Assembly (NCBI GenBank): GCA_003339415.1
Contig: PDHQ01000120.1
Span: forward strand, 1 to 64,000
Source of the DNA: Ophiocordyceps camponoti-saundersi (nom. inval.)
Lineage: Eukaryota; Ascomycota; Sordariomycetes; Hypocreales; Ophiocordycipitaceae
DNA length: 64,000 bases
Direction of reading: 5' to 3'
Made by a program: the position numbers and the translations under genes
Notes under the pieces: generated by a model
Told to the model about the DNA's origin: nothing
Database searches by the model: none
The model's input: only the letters and a program-made list of their open reading frames with translations
Part shown: in pieces, positions 41,385-52,497 of the stretch
How positions within the stretch are numbered: position 1 is the first letter of the stretch
Layout: each line of letters opens with the position of its first letter

Positions 41385-43553
41385 ATGACCAACATGAATC
41401 TCGCCCAGGGCCAGAGCGCAGGCCAGCCTGGTCCTAATGGCCAGCAGCCTCGCACGCATCCGATGTATCTACCGGAACAGATCCGGAACCTGCCGCTCCT
41501 TAGCGAGGAAGAGAAGAGCAAGTATGAGGCAGGACTACGAGGATTGTGGGGCAAGGCAAACAATTCGCCGGTCAATAGCCCCGAGCAGAACGCGGCTCGT
41601 CTCAAGATTATGGAGTTTTCAAAGATGCTCATCTCCAAAATTCAGCAACGTCGCACTCAGGCCCAGCAGCAGGTCAAGCAACAGGCTCAACAGGCCCAGC
41701 AGCAGGCTCAGCAGCAGGGCCAGCAGCAGGGCCAGCAACAGGTCCAGCAGCAGGGCCAGCCGCAGGCCCAGCAACAGGCGGGACAAGCACCCGTCAGGCC
41801 TCCTTCGGCACAGCCCAATCCGGCCGGACAAGCCCCGGCGCCGGCTCAGGCGGCACCTCAGCAGCAGAAGCCGAATTTAGCAGCGGGCGGCGGTATGGGA
41901 TTTCCTCAAGCTCAGGCTCACCAAGCCCAGACCGCCGCCCAGCGGCCGAAATGGCCGGAACATATTCTGAAGCTGGCGAGACAGCTGGTGTTACGAACAC
42001 CCCAGCAAATGGCGGACAAACCGGCCGCAGACGTTGCCAAGTGGGCCGATGAAATAAGAGATCGCTACGCCCGCGCCTTGTTCACCATTGAGAACAGTAA
42101 AAGCAAGATTGCCAACATGGAAAAGGTATTCGCGGAGAGGGCCCAGGCCGGAAAGCCGCTCAAGGACGAGGAGCTTCGACAGTATCAACTTCGCCGGGAG
42201 CAACAGCGCAAGTTTGGCGCCGATGCGCAGAGGTGGGTAGATACTGTGCGTAAGCAGCAGGACAATATCCAGAGTGCCCAGCAACAGCAAGCACACCAGG
42301 CCCAGCCATCCGCTGTTCAGCCAACGGACGCGACACAGGCGACGAACACAAACGCCGCACAGAACAAACCGCCGACTTCAGCGAATCAGGGTGCGCCCCC
42401 ACCGCTCGTCAACGCCGCAACCGAAGCTGCCAAGAATCAGCAACAGTTCGCGGCAGCAAGCAGAACCTCGCCGGCCATCACGGCTTCGCAACCACAAGTG
42501 CGCCCAGGTCCCAACCCGCAGCAAGCGGCGGCCACGCAAGGCCAGAGTCAGAATCCGGTTATTAAGCAAGAGCACCCGCCGCCTGCAAACGCGGCTCTGG
42601 CCTCGTCGATATCGCAGGCTCAGGCCCAGGCCCAAGCTCAAGCACAAGCCCCAGCGTCCGCTCCTTTGGTCCCCGGACGACCTCAGTCATCTACCGCAGC
42701 TGCTCCTGGCCAAGCACGGTCACTCAGTCATTCTGCCGCCCTTTCGCTTGCCAACCAGAGAGCCGCCATCACGCCCGGCAGCGCTCCTGTCCAGGGCCAG
42801 CAGGGCAACGCCAGCACACCTTCCTCCGCGGTCAACCCCGGTGTGATGCAGCAGCAGCCGCAACAGCAACAGCAGCAACAGCAGCAGCAAGGCCATCCTC
42901 ACGCTCACCCGACACAGCAACAGCAGCCGCCGCTTGCGGGGCTGGGAGCTAAGATGCCCATTCCCAAACACCTACCCGAAAAGGCCACCGCCGTCCCTCA
43001 AGGGGTCACGGTCGGCGGCGGCGTCAGCGCTGGCCGGCCCACACTGTCGCAGGGCTCTGGCACCCTCGGCGGGGTGATGAACCAACCCCCGCTGGCGAAA
43101 GTGCCGGCTTATAACCACGACGCCGAGGGCGATCACGTTCTCAGTAAGAAGAAGCTGGACGAGATGGTGCGCCAGGTTTGCGGCGGCTCTGGCGACGGAC
43201 AGGAGGGCAACCAACTCTCGCCCGAGGTCGAGGAGGTATGCATAATTCGTTCTCGGCTGCGGGCATGACGCGATGGCTAACAGAATATGCTGCAGAACAT
43301 CCTCTGCATGGCCGACTCATTCGTCGACAACCTGCTGCACACGGCATGTCGCAACGCCAAAGAACGCGGCTCCAAGGTGCTCGAGATCCGCGACCTGCAG
43401 CTGGTGCTGGAGCGGACATACAACATACGCGTGCCAGGCTACTCGTCTGACGAGCTTCGCACCGTTCGCAAGGTGATGCCATCGGCGGGATGGATAGCCA
43501 AGATGAGTGCCGTGCAGGCGGCCAAGGTTATGCCGGGCAAAGGGGAGCTTTGA
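41385..43553 (+). CDS. TAF12: TAF12, histone-fold subunit of TFIID and SAGA
   Basis: Two exons (41385-43235, 43284-43553) give 706 residues. Taf12 pairs with Taf4 in TFIID and with Ada1 in SAGA. The N-terminus contains [24 protein letters not shown] long Gln/Ala/Pro-rich region fills most of the protein, including pure Gln runs near residues 100-130 and 485-515, typical of fungal Taf12. The histone fold begins near residue 585 with [17 protein letters not shown]. It continues across the 48-bp intron as [22 protein letters not shown], then [23 protein letters not shown], the H2B-like alpha2-alpha3 pattern. A conserved [12 protein letters not shown] tail closes the protein. The ATG at 41385 was chosen, since the six codons upstream lack an ATG. 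Confidence 0.94.
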
Positions 43554-44538
43554 GCCGTGCCGGGATTGATTTACAGCGTGCGGGCGTTCGGTAAACGGCT
43601 CTTTGCTGTGCAGCCATTCGGGATGGAGCACATGGATACCTCAGCGTTTGCCATCAGGCTGACCCGGCAGGGCGCACACCCGACGGGTGCCTGATGTTGT
43701 TTTTGTTTTTGTGAAATCAGCAGGCACCAATATGAACAATAAGACAAGCTCTATCCGTATACATACATACCTACATACATATGTATGCTTCCACTGTAGT
43801 CCCTACTCGTCTCCCTGCTGCTTGCCAGCTACCATGTTGCTGCTACCTACCGAGGCATCTATCAGAGTTCCCACAGCGTGAAGTTGGAAATGTGCGGTCG
43901 TGATCCAGGCATCTAAAGACCAGACGTCAGACTTGCACGTGCTTACATGTGCGGGAAAAGATAACGCGGAGCCGTGCAAATCAGAGAAGTAACACGGCTC
44001 CGTACTTTACCTAACACCTTGGCTTCTTAGCATCTGATTGGTCAATGGTGGACGAGCTAGGCCATCCTTCCAGGCTCCTTACTTAGCCAGGCTCCCAGTA
44101 ACTAATAACGCTGGCTTAGGTAAGTTTAGTCGATCCGATGGCCCAACGGCCGGTACATGCATACCTTGCCCGTGCTCCTAAACCCCGGCTGGCTGCTTCA
44201 ATCTCGGAGCTCGAACCTTCTTCTCATCTCGCCCGATTAGCAAGGCAGCGACCGTCTCTCAGCCGCCAAGCAAAAAGGCCATCGCGTCTCTCGCGCCTCT
44301 TTTCCGCAAGCCCAAGGCCTGTCTCCCTGTCCTCTGCCCGTTCGAGCGTGGCAAATCCGGCCAAAAGCGCCTTGGACCCGTCGGTCGCCACGGAAGCCAC
44401 TTCAAGCCCCATCATCACCCTCCTGTTCATCATCGCCACCACTACCACCATCATCATCATCATCATTGTCGCCACATCGCATTGCCGGCCGTTGCCATCG
44501 CGAGACGCCTCTCTTACACATCTGCTGACTCGCTCGCC
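43554..44538. other. RPN3 promoter region
   Basis: About 985 bp without a supported gene. It contains an inverted CCAAT cluster (GATTGGTCAATGG) near 44035 and a PACE-like CGTGGCAAA at 44347-44355. A CAT triplet microsatellite lies at 44449-44466. A 151-codon frame through it is low-complexity and not called. Confidence 0.55.
44347..44355 (+). promoter_or_regulatory. PACE-like element upstream of RPN3
   Basis: CGTGGCAAA matches the yeast proteasome-associated control element GGTGGCAAA at eight of nine positions and lies about 185 bp before the RPN3 start. It is known in yeast as an Rpn4 binding site; its use in this fungus is inferred. Confidence 0.35.
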
Positions 44539-46384
44539 ATGCCTGGAAAAACGCCCAAAGGTAACGGCGACGAGCCGGTCGAGAATGGCGTGAGGAAGGA
44601 CGTCGACATGAAGGATGCAAAAGCCAAAGGCAAGAAGGTAACCAAAGATGGCGACGACGGTATGACTGTAGTCGTGCCACCTTCCAAGGCATCCAAACAA
44701 CCCAGCCGATCGCAAGACGCCGATGGGGATGTATCTATGGCCGAGGACGACGCCGACGCAGAGGCTGAGGTCGATCCCGCCCTGCAGGCGGTGACAGGTA
44801 TGTTGAAAGATGTTACTTATTTTGGACCACGTGTGACGCGGCTGACGCTTTCGGCTTGCAGACATCAAGAGCAATTTTGCCCTGCTTGATCGTGCCGTCG
44901 TCCTCTTTGACGCCAGATTTTCCTTGCGAGCCTTGAGGTCCATTTCCCTCATCCGCAAGCGCCTGACACCGGACATCATCGGACAGGCCATTGTCGATAC
45001 ATTTCCTGCGACTGTGACGTCCGGAAACATCGCCAAACACCTCTTGGTTGCCATCGGCCGCGAGAGCATGCCTCTCGGCCGACAGTCTGGTCACGAGACG
45101 GACATGGACATTGACGGCAAGCCCCCCAAGAACGGATCCGCCAAGAAGGAGACCAAGGAGATTATACCCGAAATCGACATTTTCCTCGGTATCCTCATCC
45201 AGGTCTACCTGTTCGACAGCAAGCAGTACCAAAAAGGAGCCGATTTCTCCCGATACTTGGCCGAGCGGATTCAGGCGCTCAACCGCCGCACGCTCGATTC
45301 CCTATCTGCCAAGGCCTACTTCTACTACTCTCTCTTCTGCGAGCACATTGCGCCGCTTCCACCGTCTCCCGAGTCGCCGATCGTGGCCATCCGGCCGACG
45401 CTGCTGGCGGCCCTCCGGACGGCGGTTCTGCGCAAGGACATCGACACGCAGGCCTCGGTCATCGTCTTGCTCCTGCGCAACTACCTATTGACGTCGCACA
45501 TCAACCAGGCAGACCTGCTGGTCTCGCACACGCAGTTCCCGGAGAACGCCGTCAACAACCAGGTGGCCCGGTTCCTGTATTACCTCGGCAGGATCAAGGC
45601 GATCCAGCTTCGGTACACGGAGGCACACGAGCACCTGACGGCGGCTACGCGCAAGGCGCCGTCGAGCGGCTGCGCCGTGGGCTTCTCGCAGACGGCGACC
45701 AAGCTCCTCTTGGTGGTGGAGCTGCTGATGGGCGACATTCCCGACCGGGCCACCTTTCGCCTGCCCTCGCTGGAGGATGCGCTGCACCCGTACTTTCTGC
45801 TGGTGCAAGCAGTCCGGGTCGGCAATCTCGAGGACTTTGAGACGACGATTGCCGACCACGCCGATACGTTTCGACGCGACGGCACGTACACGCTCATCCT
45901 GCGCCTGCGACAGAACGTCATCAAGACGGGTATTCGCATGATGTCGCTGTCGTACTCACGCATCTCACTACGCGACATTTGCATCCGTCTTCATCTGGGC
46001 AGCGAGGAGTCGGCCGAATACATCGTGGCCAAGGCCATCCGGGACGGCGTCATCGAGGCCACTCTCGATCGGGAGCGGGGTTTCATGAAGAGCACCGAGA
46101 TTGGCGACGTCTATGCCACGAGGGAGCCGGGCGAGGCGTTCCACGATCGAATCCAAGCGTGCCTCGCTCTCCACAACGAGAGCGTCAAGGTGAGCGGCCT
46201 TTAGGGCGCTGCACATGTTTGATGACCTAACGATTTGCAGGCCATGCGCTTCCCCATGAACCAACACCGTCTAGAGCTCAAGAACGCGCAAGAGGCGAGA
46301 GAGCGAGAGAGGGAGATGGCCAAGGAGATACAGGAAGGTGACCTGGACGAAGACGATCTCGGCGGCGACTTTGACGGCATGTAG
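44539..46384 (+). CDS. RPN3: 26S proteasome regulatory subunit Rpn3
   Basis: Three exons (44539-44797, 44862-46189, 46241-46384) give 576 residues; introns are 64 and 51 bp. Rpn3 is a PCI-domain scaffold subunit of the 19S lid. The N-terminal 85 residues are Lys/Asp-rich and variable. The helical-repeat domain has NFALLDRAVVLFDARFSLRALRSI, read in two halves, and AKAYFYYSLFCEHIAPLPPSP. The PCI domain, about 390-515, contains RLRQNVIKTGIRMMSLSYSRIS and LHLGSEESAEYIVAKAIRDGVIEA. The end, across the last intron, is AMRFPMNQHRLELKNAQEARE and the acidic LDEDDLGGDFDGM. The ATG at 44539 is the first in the frame; upstream codons only offer non-ATG starts. The match to the family is complete. Confidence 0.95.
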
Positions 46385-47313
46385 TAATCTGGTGTTTTTC
46401 TCTCTTACTCTCTTACTCTCTCTCTCTCTCTCGTCCGCTGCCCACCCTTTCCTTTCTTTCCTCCTGTTCCTCTTTCTTTGTTTTTCTGTTTTTTTTTTCC
46501 CGTCGCTGCCACCGGGACGATATATAATATCAGCACCAGTGGTGGCAGAGTTTAGGCGGTCGTTGATGGCCTCGTCGAGAGCCTGCTATCGTTTGTCTCA
46601 AGGCTTGGGGGACGGGAGCAATGAAGCTGACGGTTGGAGAAGAGACGATGCCGGTCTGTGTGAAGACGAAAGGCAGGGGCAGAGAGCGATATAACAGGAG
46701 AGAGATAGAGGGGGGGGGGGTTGTGGATACGGGGGCAGATGAAGGCGAATTAGCAACAGACGTAGTAAAAGTCTGTCGTCGTCGGCGTGTACTAAAATTA
46801 CTCTTTTTTGACTTTTAAAGTGGTATCATTATTCGAATTGAGCCTGTTGGATTGTAGTGTCTGTAGTGTCGAGGCTTGATGATGATGATGATGATGGTGA
46901 TGATGATGGCTGACGCTCACCTAGAGGAGGTTAGTTATAGGGACTACAGACGTCCTCAGGTACATAGGTAGGTCGTAGGAGGTTCGTTGTAGCCTGTAGC
47001 AAACAGTTCTATAGGGGACTATGGAAGATCAACCTCGGTAAAGTCACTCCATGGTCACGTGCCAGCTCAAACAGCAACAAGAAGCGAAGCAAATACCCAG
47101 CAAACGCGGCAGCAGTGACAAGAGAGAGAGAGAGAGGGAGAGAGAGAGAGGGAGGGCAAAAAAAAAACCGTCCATTCCCCTCTCTCTTGACAGTGAAAGG
47201 CCAACAGAAGGGAGAGAAAAAAAAAGCCGAGGAGAAAGAAGAGGAAGCATCATCGAATTTTATAAGACAACAGAGAGAAAAAAAACAGGGCAAAAGCCGA
47301 GGGCCCGCGCGCG
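46385..47313. other. Intergenic with simple repeats, SAS2 promoter
   Basis: About 930 bp without a supported gene. It has a CT microsatellite at 46402-46430, a GAT triplet repeat near 46878-46910, an E-box CACGTG at 47056-47061 and a GA microsatellite at 47120-47152. Confidence 0.5.
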
Positions 47314-49094
47314 ATGCCGCCGAAGCGCAAGCTCCCGCCGACGGCAGAGGCGCCACCTTCTCAGCCCCAAGGTCTTTCTTCGTCTTCGTCTTCGTCTTCT
47401 ACGGCGCGGCGAACGTCGCGCAAGACGCCGGTGCCGGTATCGTTGTCGGAGTCCGGGCAGGGAGATTTTACGGGGACGGTGAGGCCTTTTGGGTTGGTGG
47501 CGCCTGAGATCACGTACCACGTGCCGCAGCAGCAGCAGCAGCAACAACAGCAGCAGTTGTTGCAGAAGAAGCCATCGTCCACGACGACGACGACGACGAC
47601 GATAGCGAATGCTCCGCAACCACGAGCTGATCGTAACATCGACAAGGTCGTCTTGGGGAATCTTTGCTTTCGAACGTGGTATTCGAGTCAATATGGGAAA
47701 GAAGTCTTTGACCACAACAACAACAACAACAACAGTCATAATAACAACAACACCAATAGCAATAACGTCAACAACAGCAACAGCAACACGCAAGCGACGA
47801 CCTCATCCTCGAAGCGGGAGCCGCAGCGGATGCTGGAAAGACTGTACGTCTGTCCCTGCTGTTTCAAATACGCCCGGGAGCTGGTGGCATGGCGAGGTCA
47901 CGTCCGGCTCTGCGAACGTCGTCGACACGTCCCCGGCTCCAAGATTTACGTCCATCCTCGTACCCGGCGGCGGAGGGAGGAAGGGAAAGACTCGGTTGTC
48001 AAGCGCAGACGTGCCGAGAGCTGTGCCGATCAGCTGGCTCGGTCCGAAGGGGAATGGAGTATATGGGAGGTGGATGGCGACAAGGATGGTGTGAGAGACC
48101 CTTGAGTTTTTCTTTTCCCCAGTCTTCTTTCATTGCCAAAGACGACTTTAAGTTGGAAGGGGTTTTGGATGATAAGGAGAGGGACAGAGGGGGGAAATCT
48201 TGAGTTGTCAGTCCACTGACGTCTTTCGAGCTCTTTTGCCAGAACCTATCTCTTTTCGCCAAGCTCTTCCTCGACAACAAGTCCGTCTTCTTCGACGTCT
48301 CGGGCTTCAACTATTTCCTGCTAGTCTACACACCGCCGCCGCAGTCGCCGACGGGAGCAGAGGCCGGCCCGCCTCCACAGGTGACGGGCTTCTTCTCCAA
48401 GGAGAAACTATCGTGGGACAGCAACAACCTGGCGTGCATCCTCATCTTCCCTCCCTGGCAGCGGAAGGGCCTGGGGAGTCTGCTGATGGGGGCGTCGTAC
48501 GAAATCTCCCGTCGCGAGGGCGTCATCGGCGGTCCGGAGAAGCCCATCTCTGACCTCGGTCGGAAGGGGTACAGGCGGTATTGGGCTTCGGAGATTGCTC
48601 GCTGGCTGCTTGCCGTCGACGTCGGATCCGGGGGCGTGGTGATTACGATGGAGGATGTTAGTCGGGCTACGTGGATTGCGGCTGAGGATTGTCTGGTTGT
48701 GCTTCGGGAGATGGGCGTCGTTGAGGATGGTGGTGGTGGTGGTGGTGTTGACGGGGTTCCGCTTTCTAATGCTCCTGCGGAGGAGGCGGCGTCTTCTAAG
48801 CCCGTCGTCACCTCGACTACGGCGGCGGAAGGGGATTCTTCTTCGGAGTTGTCTGACTACGAAGATTACTACGACCGGCAGCAGAAGTTGCGGCAGAAGC
48901 AGCAGCAGCAGCAGCAGGAAGAAGAGGTGCGGAAACGACGGCGGCAGCAGCAGGACAAGGGCGCCGATGCTGGCCGTCGCGTCCGGCTTGACAAGGAGGC
49001 TGTACGGAGGTTCGTGACGGCGCAGGGTATAAGTCTGGATCGGGTTTGCGATGCTCGTGGCTTTGTGGATGGGTATCAGCCTGGTGGGTGGTGA
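47314..49094 (+). CDS. SAS2: SAS2-type MYST histone acetyltransferase
   Basis: Two exons (47314-48090, 48231-49094) give 546 residues. MYST enzymes acetylate histone tails; Sas2 acetylates H4 K16 in yeast. The N-terminal half is Ser/Thr-rich, with a Gln run near 70-80 and an Asn-rich tract near 135-165 inserted between IDKVVLGNLCFRTWYSSQYG and the zinc finger. The C2HC finger uses C180, C183, H196 and C200, followed by PGSKIYVHP. The 140-bp intron with GTGAGA donor and CTGAC branch site restores DGLFCQNLSLFAKLFLDN. The catalytic domain has C328 in NLACILIFPPWQRKGLGSLL (acetyl-CoA loop) and E362 in GGPEKPISDLG. The Glu/Lys/Gln-rich C-terminus ends with a charged helix. The short LDNKSVFFDVSGFNYF loop favours SAS2 over ESA1. 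Confidence 0.92.
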
Positions 49095-50861
49095 GGTTTG
49101 TGCGTATGACTGTATGTTACCTACAGGCTACATACATAGCTAGGGTAGAGAAGGGATGGGGGGGGGGATCTGTATGGTCTGGCCGTCATCGATGCAGCTT
49201 CTAGCCTCGTAGGTTCTAGGCGAGGTTGTACAGGCTAGTTTAGAGCTGCGGCTGTCAGACTTTTTAGGTGTGGACGGATGGGGGAGCCGTGCTAGTTGGC
49301 TTTGACTGCATCGCATTAGATGTCGCAGGCGGGGGTTTATCGTATGCATGTTGTGTATGCGGATACCTTAGCCAGGCACGGACGGGATGGACGTTACGTA
49401 TGTATGTATGTATTTGCCTTCCCATGCTGTGCGTTGAAGGTATCCGGGGATTATTTATGGGGGACATGATAGATGAATCGAGGTGAGAGGGTTGAGTTGA
49501 TGAAGCTGGGGTTGGAAGCTGGTCATGCTGTCTGGATAGAAAAAACGGTAGATGTTAATCCAGATGATCCGTATCGTCGATCCATGCAAGTTTCTTCTCT
49601 TTCCTTCTTTCTTTCTTTTCTTTCTTGTCTTTTTCATCATTCGCGTCACTCGCCAGCTCAGCTTCCTACCTTGTAGGTGAGAAAAGGGCGGTTAAAATGT
49701 CTAGCATCTCTTCCTTTGGTGAGGCGAAGGTAGCCTGAACTGGTGATGGGGCGAGACTGAGTCTAGGACCTACATGTTCCGTACATGGGGACCTACTATG
49801 TAAGAAGGAGAAGTTGAGAAAAAAAATTTTCAACGTAGCGTATAGTACGGATATGTGTGAGGATATTCATCACCGTCTTATCTTCGTAGCTCTCTGGTAC
49901 TCATGATAAAGCATCATAAGAGGATGAGAAGAGGGAAAGGAAGAATACAGCTTCAAATAGCCCCCTTCACCTTCTCACCTCTCAGGCTCTCACTATCTAT
50001 AGGTACCTAGGTAGGTGCGAATATAATGCATTCCAATCCGTGTAACGCTCAGCACAAAACAAAACGCTCGTAAACTAAGTCCGAGCACCGTTCCCGAGCA
50101 CCGTTCTCCATCACCGTCCCCGTCACCGTCCTTATCCCTCCCTATCCATAGGTAAATGATAACAGTAACACAGTAACAGCAACACCCAAGAAACGGTACC
50201 CTTTTCACAAGAGTACATACAAAACGGTAGCCATCAACGTTTTCCATCCCCCCCCCGTCAGATAAACATCTTCCCCCCCCCGAGAAACGGAACAGACAGG
50301 AACGAAGGAAAATTTTCCTCCTTCCAGGGCCCTTCTTCTATTCTCGCCACTCTGTCCCCTTCATTGATAATGATACCCGCCCTGCTGTACATATTCTTCA
50401 TCACCCCCATCGTCCCACTGTAGGTAGGTATCTTCGTATCGTTGTGCCTCTTAGCCCGTTAGCAGTGTAGCCAATCATCTATTCACACACCCGTCTTTTC
50501 TTCCTCTCTCTCTCTCTATCTTTGGCCCCCCCCCCGGTCCCCGGTCCAGTTACCGCCCCCCCCCCCCCCTGGAGAGGTCTCTTCTCTTCCCCCCCCCAGC
50601 ACGGCCCCAATTTCGTCTCCTTTTTTTTTTTCCACATCTTCACACCATCTATTTTTCTCTCTCTTTCTCTCTCTCTCTCCCTCCCTTCATTCACCTTGAC
50701 CATACCTCCCCACACCCCCCCCCCCATCCCCCTTGGCAGAAAGAAACAAACCTCCAAGAGGTCACCCTTCCTCGCCCCCCCCCCCTTCCCCTTTCCCCTT
50801 CTCTCCCCTCCTCCCCCCATATATTCCACGTCGACAGCTCAAAGGAAAAAGCTTTCCCGCA
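49095..50861. other. Intergenic region, pyrimidine-rich ATP9 leader
   Basis: 1.8 kb without a supported gene. It holds TATG repeats near 49395-49412, a TACCTAGGTA palindrome at 50004-50013, and from about 50495 a nearly pure pyrimidine stretch with C runs of 9-14 at 50526-50535, 50556-50569, 50589-50597, and further ones near 50715 and 50775. This stretch immediately precedes the ATP9 start. Confidence 0.55.
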
Positions 50862-51594
50862 ATGGCTGCTCCCCGTGTCCTCGCCTCCCGTCTGGCTTCT
50901 CAGCTGGTGACAAAGTCTGCTGCTCGGCCCGCTCTGCAGCAAGCTCCCATTGGAGCTGTTGGTCGACGTACCTTGACCGGTAAGGAGAGAGAAAAACTTT
51001 TTTCATCCCTGTTTTTTCCAACGTCCAAGAGAATAAAAAAAAACCTCGGTCCCGGACACGATCAAGGAAAAGCTGACGTTGGATGGATGGTTGGTGCTTG
51101 GACAATAAAGCCTCTGCCAGTCCCCTCCAAGCTCTCCGTCGACAGCAAATCAACAACGTGCTCAACAAGGCCAGCCGGAACAATGTCGTCGCCTTCAACT
51201 CCTTCCAGCGCCGAGCTTACTCCTCCGAGATAGCCCAGGCCATGGTCGAAGTCTCCAAGAACCTCGGCATGGGATCGGCAGCCATTGGCCTTACCGGAGC
51301 CGGTATCGGTATCGGCCTCGTCTTCGCCGCCTTGCTCAACGCCGTCGCCCGCAACCCTGCCCTTCGTGGACAGCTGTTCTCGTATGCCATTCTCGGCTTT
51401 GCCTTTGTCGAGGCCATTGGTCTTTTCGATCTCATGGTTGCTCTCATGGCCAAGTTTGTGCGTCTCTCCCCCTCTGTCTCCTCTCCTCTCCTCTTCCTCT
51501 CTTTCCTTCCCGTCTCCTATTCCTTTCTTACCCTTCCTTTCCTCCTTGATAAACTCGCAACTGACATGAACCACCTTGTCCTCTTCAGACTTAA
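50862..51594 (+). CDS. atp9: ATP synthase c-subunit (subunit 9), nuclear-encoded precursor
   Basis: Three exons (50862-50979, 51111-51457, 51589-51594) give 156 residues. It forms the proton-carrying c-ring of mitochondrial ATP synthase. A basic presequence (MAAPRVLASRLASQLVTKSA, about 75 residues) is typical of filamentous fungi, where ATP9 is nuclear. Cleavage is expected before Y76, giving an 81-residue proteolipid starting YSSEIAQAMVEVSKNLGMGS. Two membrane helices flank the polar loop ARNPALRGQL. The essential carboxylate is E140 in GFAFVEAIGLFDLM. The last exon is six nucleotides, encoding only Thr and the stop, and its removal would lose the conserved terminal KFT. Both introns are 131 bp with CTGAC branch sites. 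High expression is likely. Confidence 0.95.
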
Positions 51595-52497
51595 ATCAAC
51601 CATACTGTACCCGGGGATTCTCCAGAAGCATCCATATCGACCAAGTGAAAGGAGGAAAGCTGAAACAGAGAGAAAAAAAAGAAAAAAAAGCGAGAGAGTG
51701 TGTGTGCGGATGGTCTGCCCAACGTCCAGTCGAATCCCCCCCGAATCCCAACATAGAAGGCAAATCTTCCATTCATAGAGACGGCATAGACTTGAGAGCA
51801 CGGCAACCGAGATAGACGTCGTCTTGGATGTAGAGCAGCAGCCGATTTGTAAAGATAAGGAAAAGAGAAGCCCCCATTCATCTCCTGTGATCACGAAGGA
51901 AGAGAAGAAAAAAAGCAAAGAAACTCCTCTCCGTGGATATGAGACTTGTTAGTGTAGCTCCCGTCCAGTACGAAGGATCCAAAGCGCGGTGTCTTCCGGT
52001 CCGGATGAGAGAGGGAGTCCACTTGTAAACAACCATCTATGTATATGAAAAGCCATGGGCTACAGCACAGCACAGAGCCATGGCCTTCACGAGAGAAGAA
52101 GAAGAGAAGTATGTGAAAGAGGACAAGTTCAGAGGAGAGGGGAAGAAGGGGGAGGGGAAGGCTTGGATACCACCTACCACCACCGACTCTGGGCTATACG
52201 CCTCCTTCCCCCTCATCTCATCGCCCTCGTCACATGATCCCCCGCGCCGTGCTACCCCGGATTCCTACAAGGTTTCCCCGACGTCTACGGAGTAGGTACG
52301 GAGTAAGTTATACGGACAGCTATAGGCTATAAGCCATCACCTATATCCTTCCATACCTGTGTATATAAAGAGAAAGCTCGTGCTTGATATACTAACCATC
52401 TACATATACATACATACACCTACACATGTATGAGCAGCATCTTCGGGTATCGTATCGACAGTAACAACAACAAAAAACCTACCTCCTACCTACGCTG
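51595..52497. other. Intergenic between convergent 3' ends
   Basis: About 900 bp without a supported gene between ATP9 and RRP6. Short frames such as 52055-52295 lack domains. CATA/CTAC-type simple sequence lies near 52400-52430. Confidence 0.5.

Noticed and set aside
44138..44593. 151-codon plus-strand frame overlapping the RPN3 start
   Set aside because: Different frame from RPN3, Ser/Thr/Ile repeats from a CAT microsatellite; looks like leader sequence.
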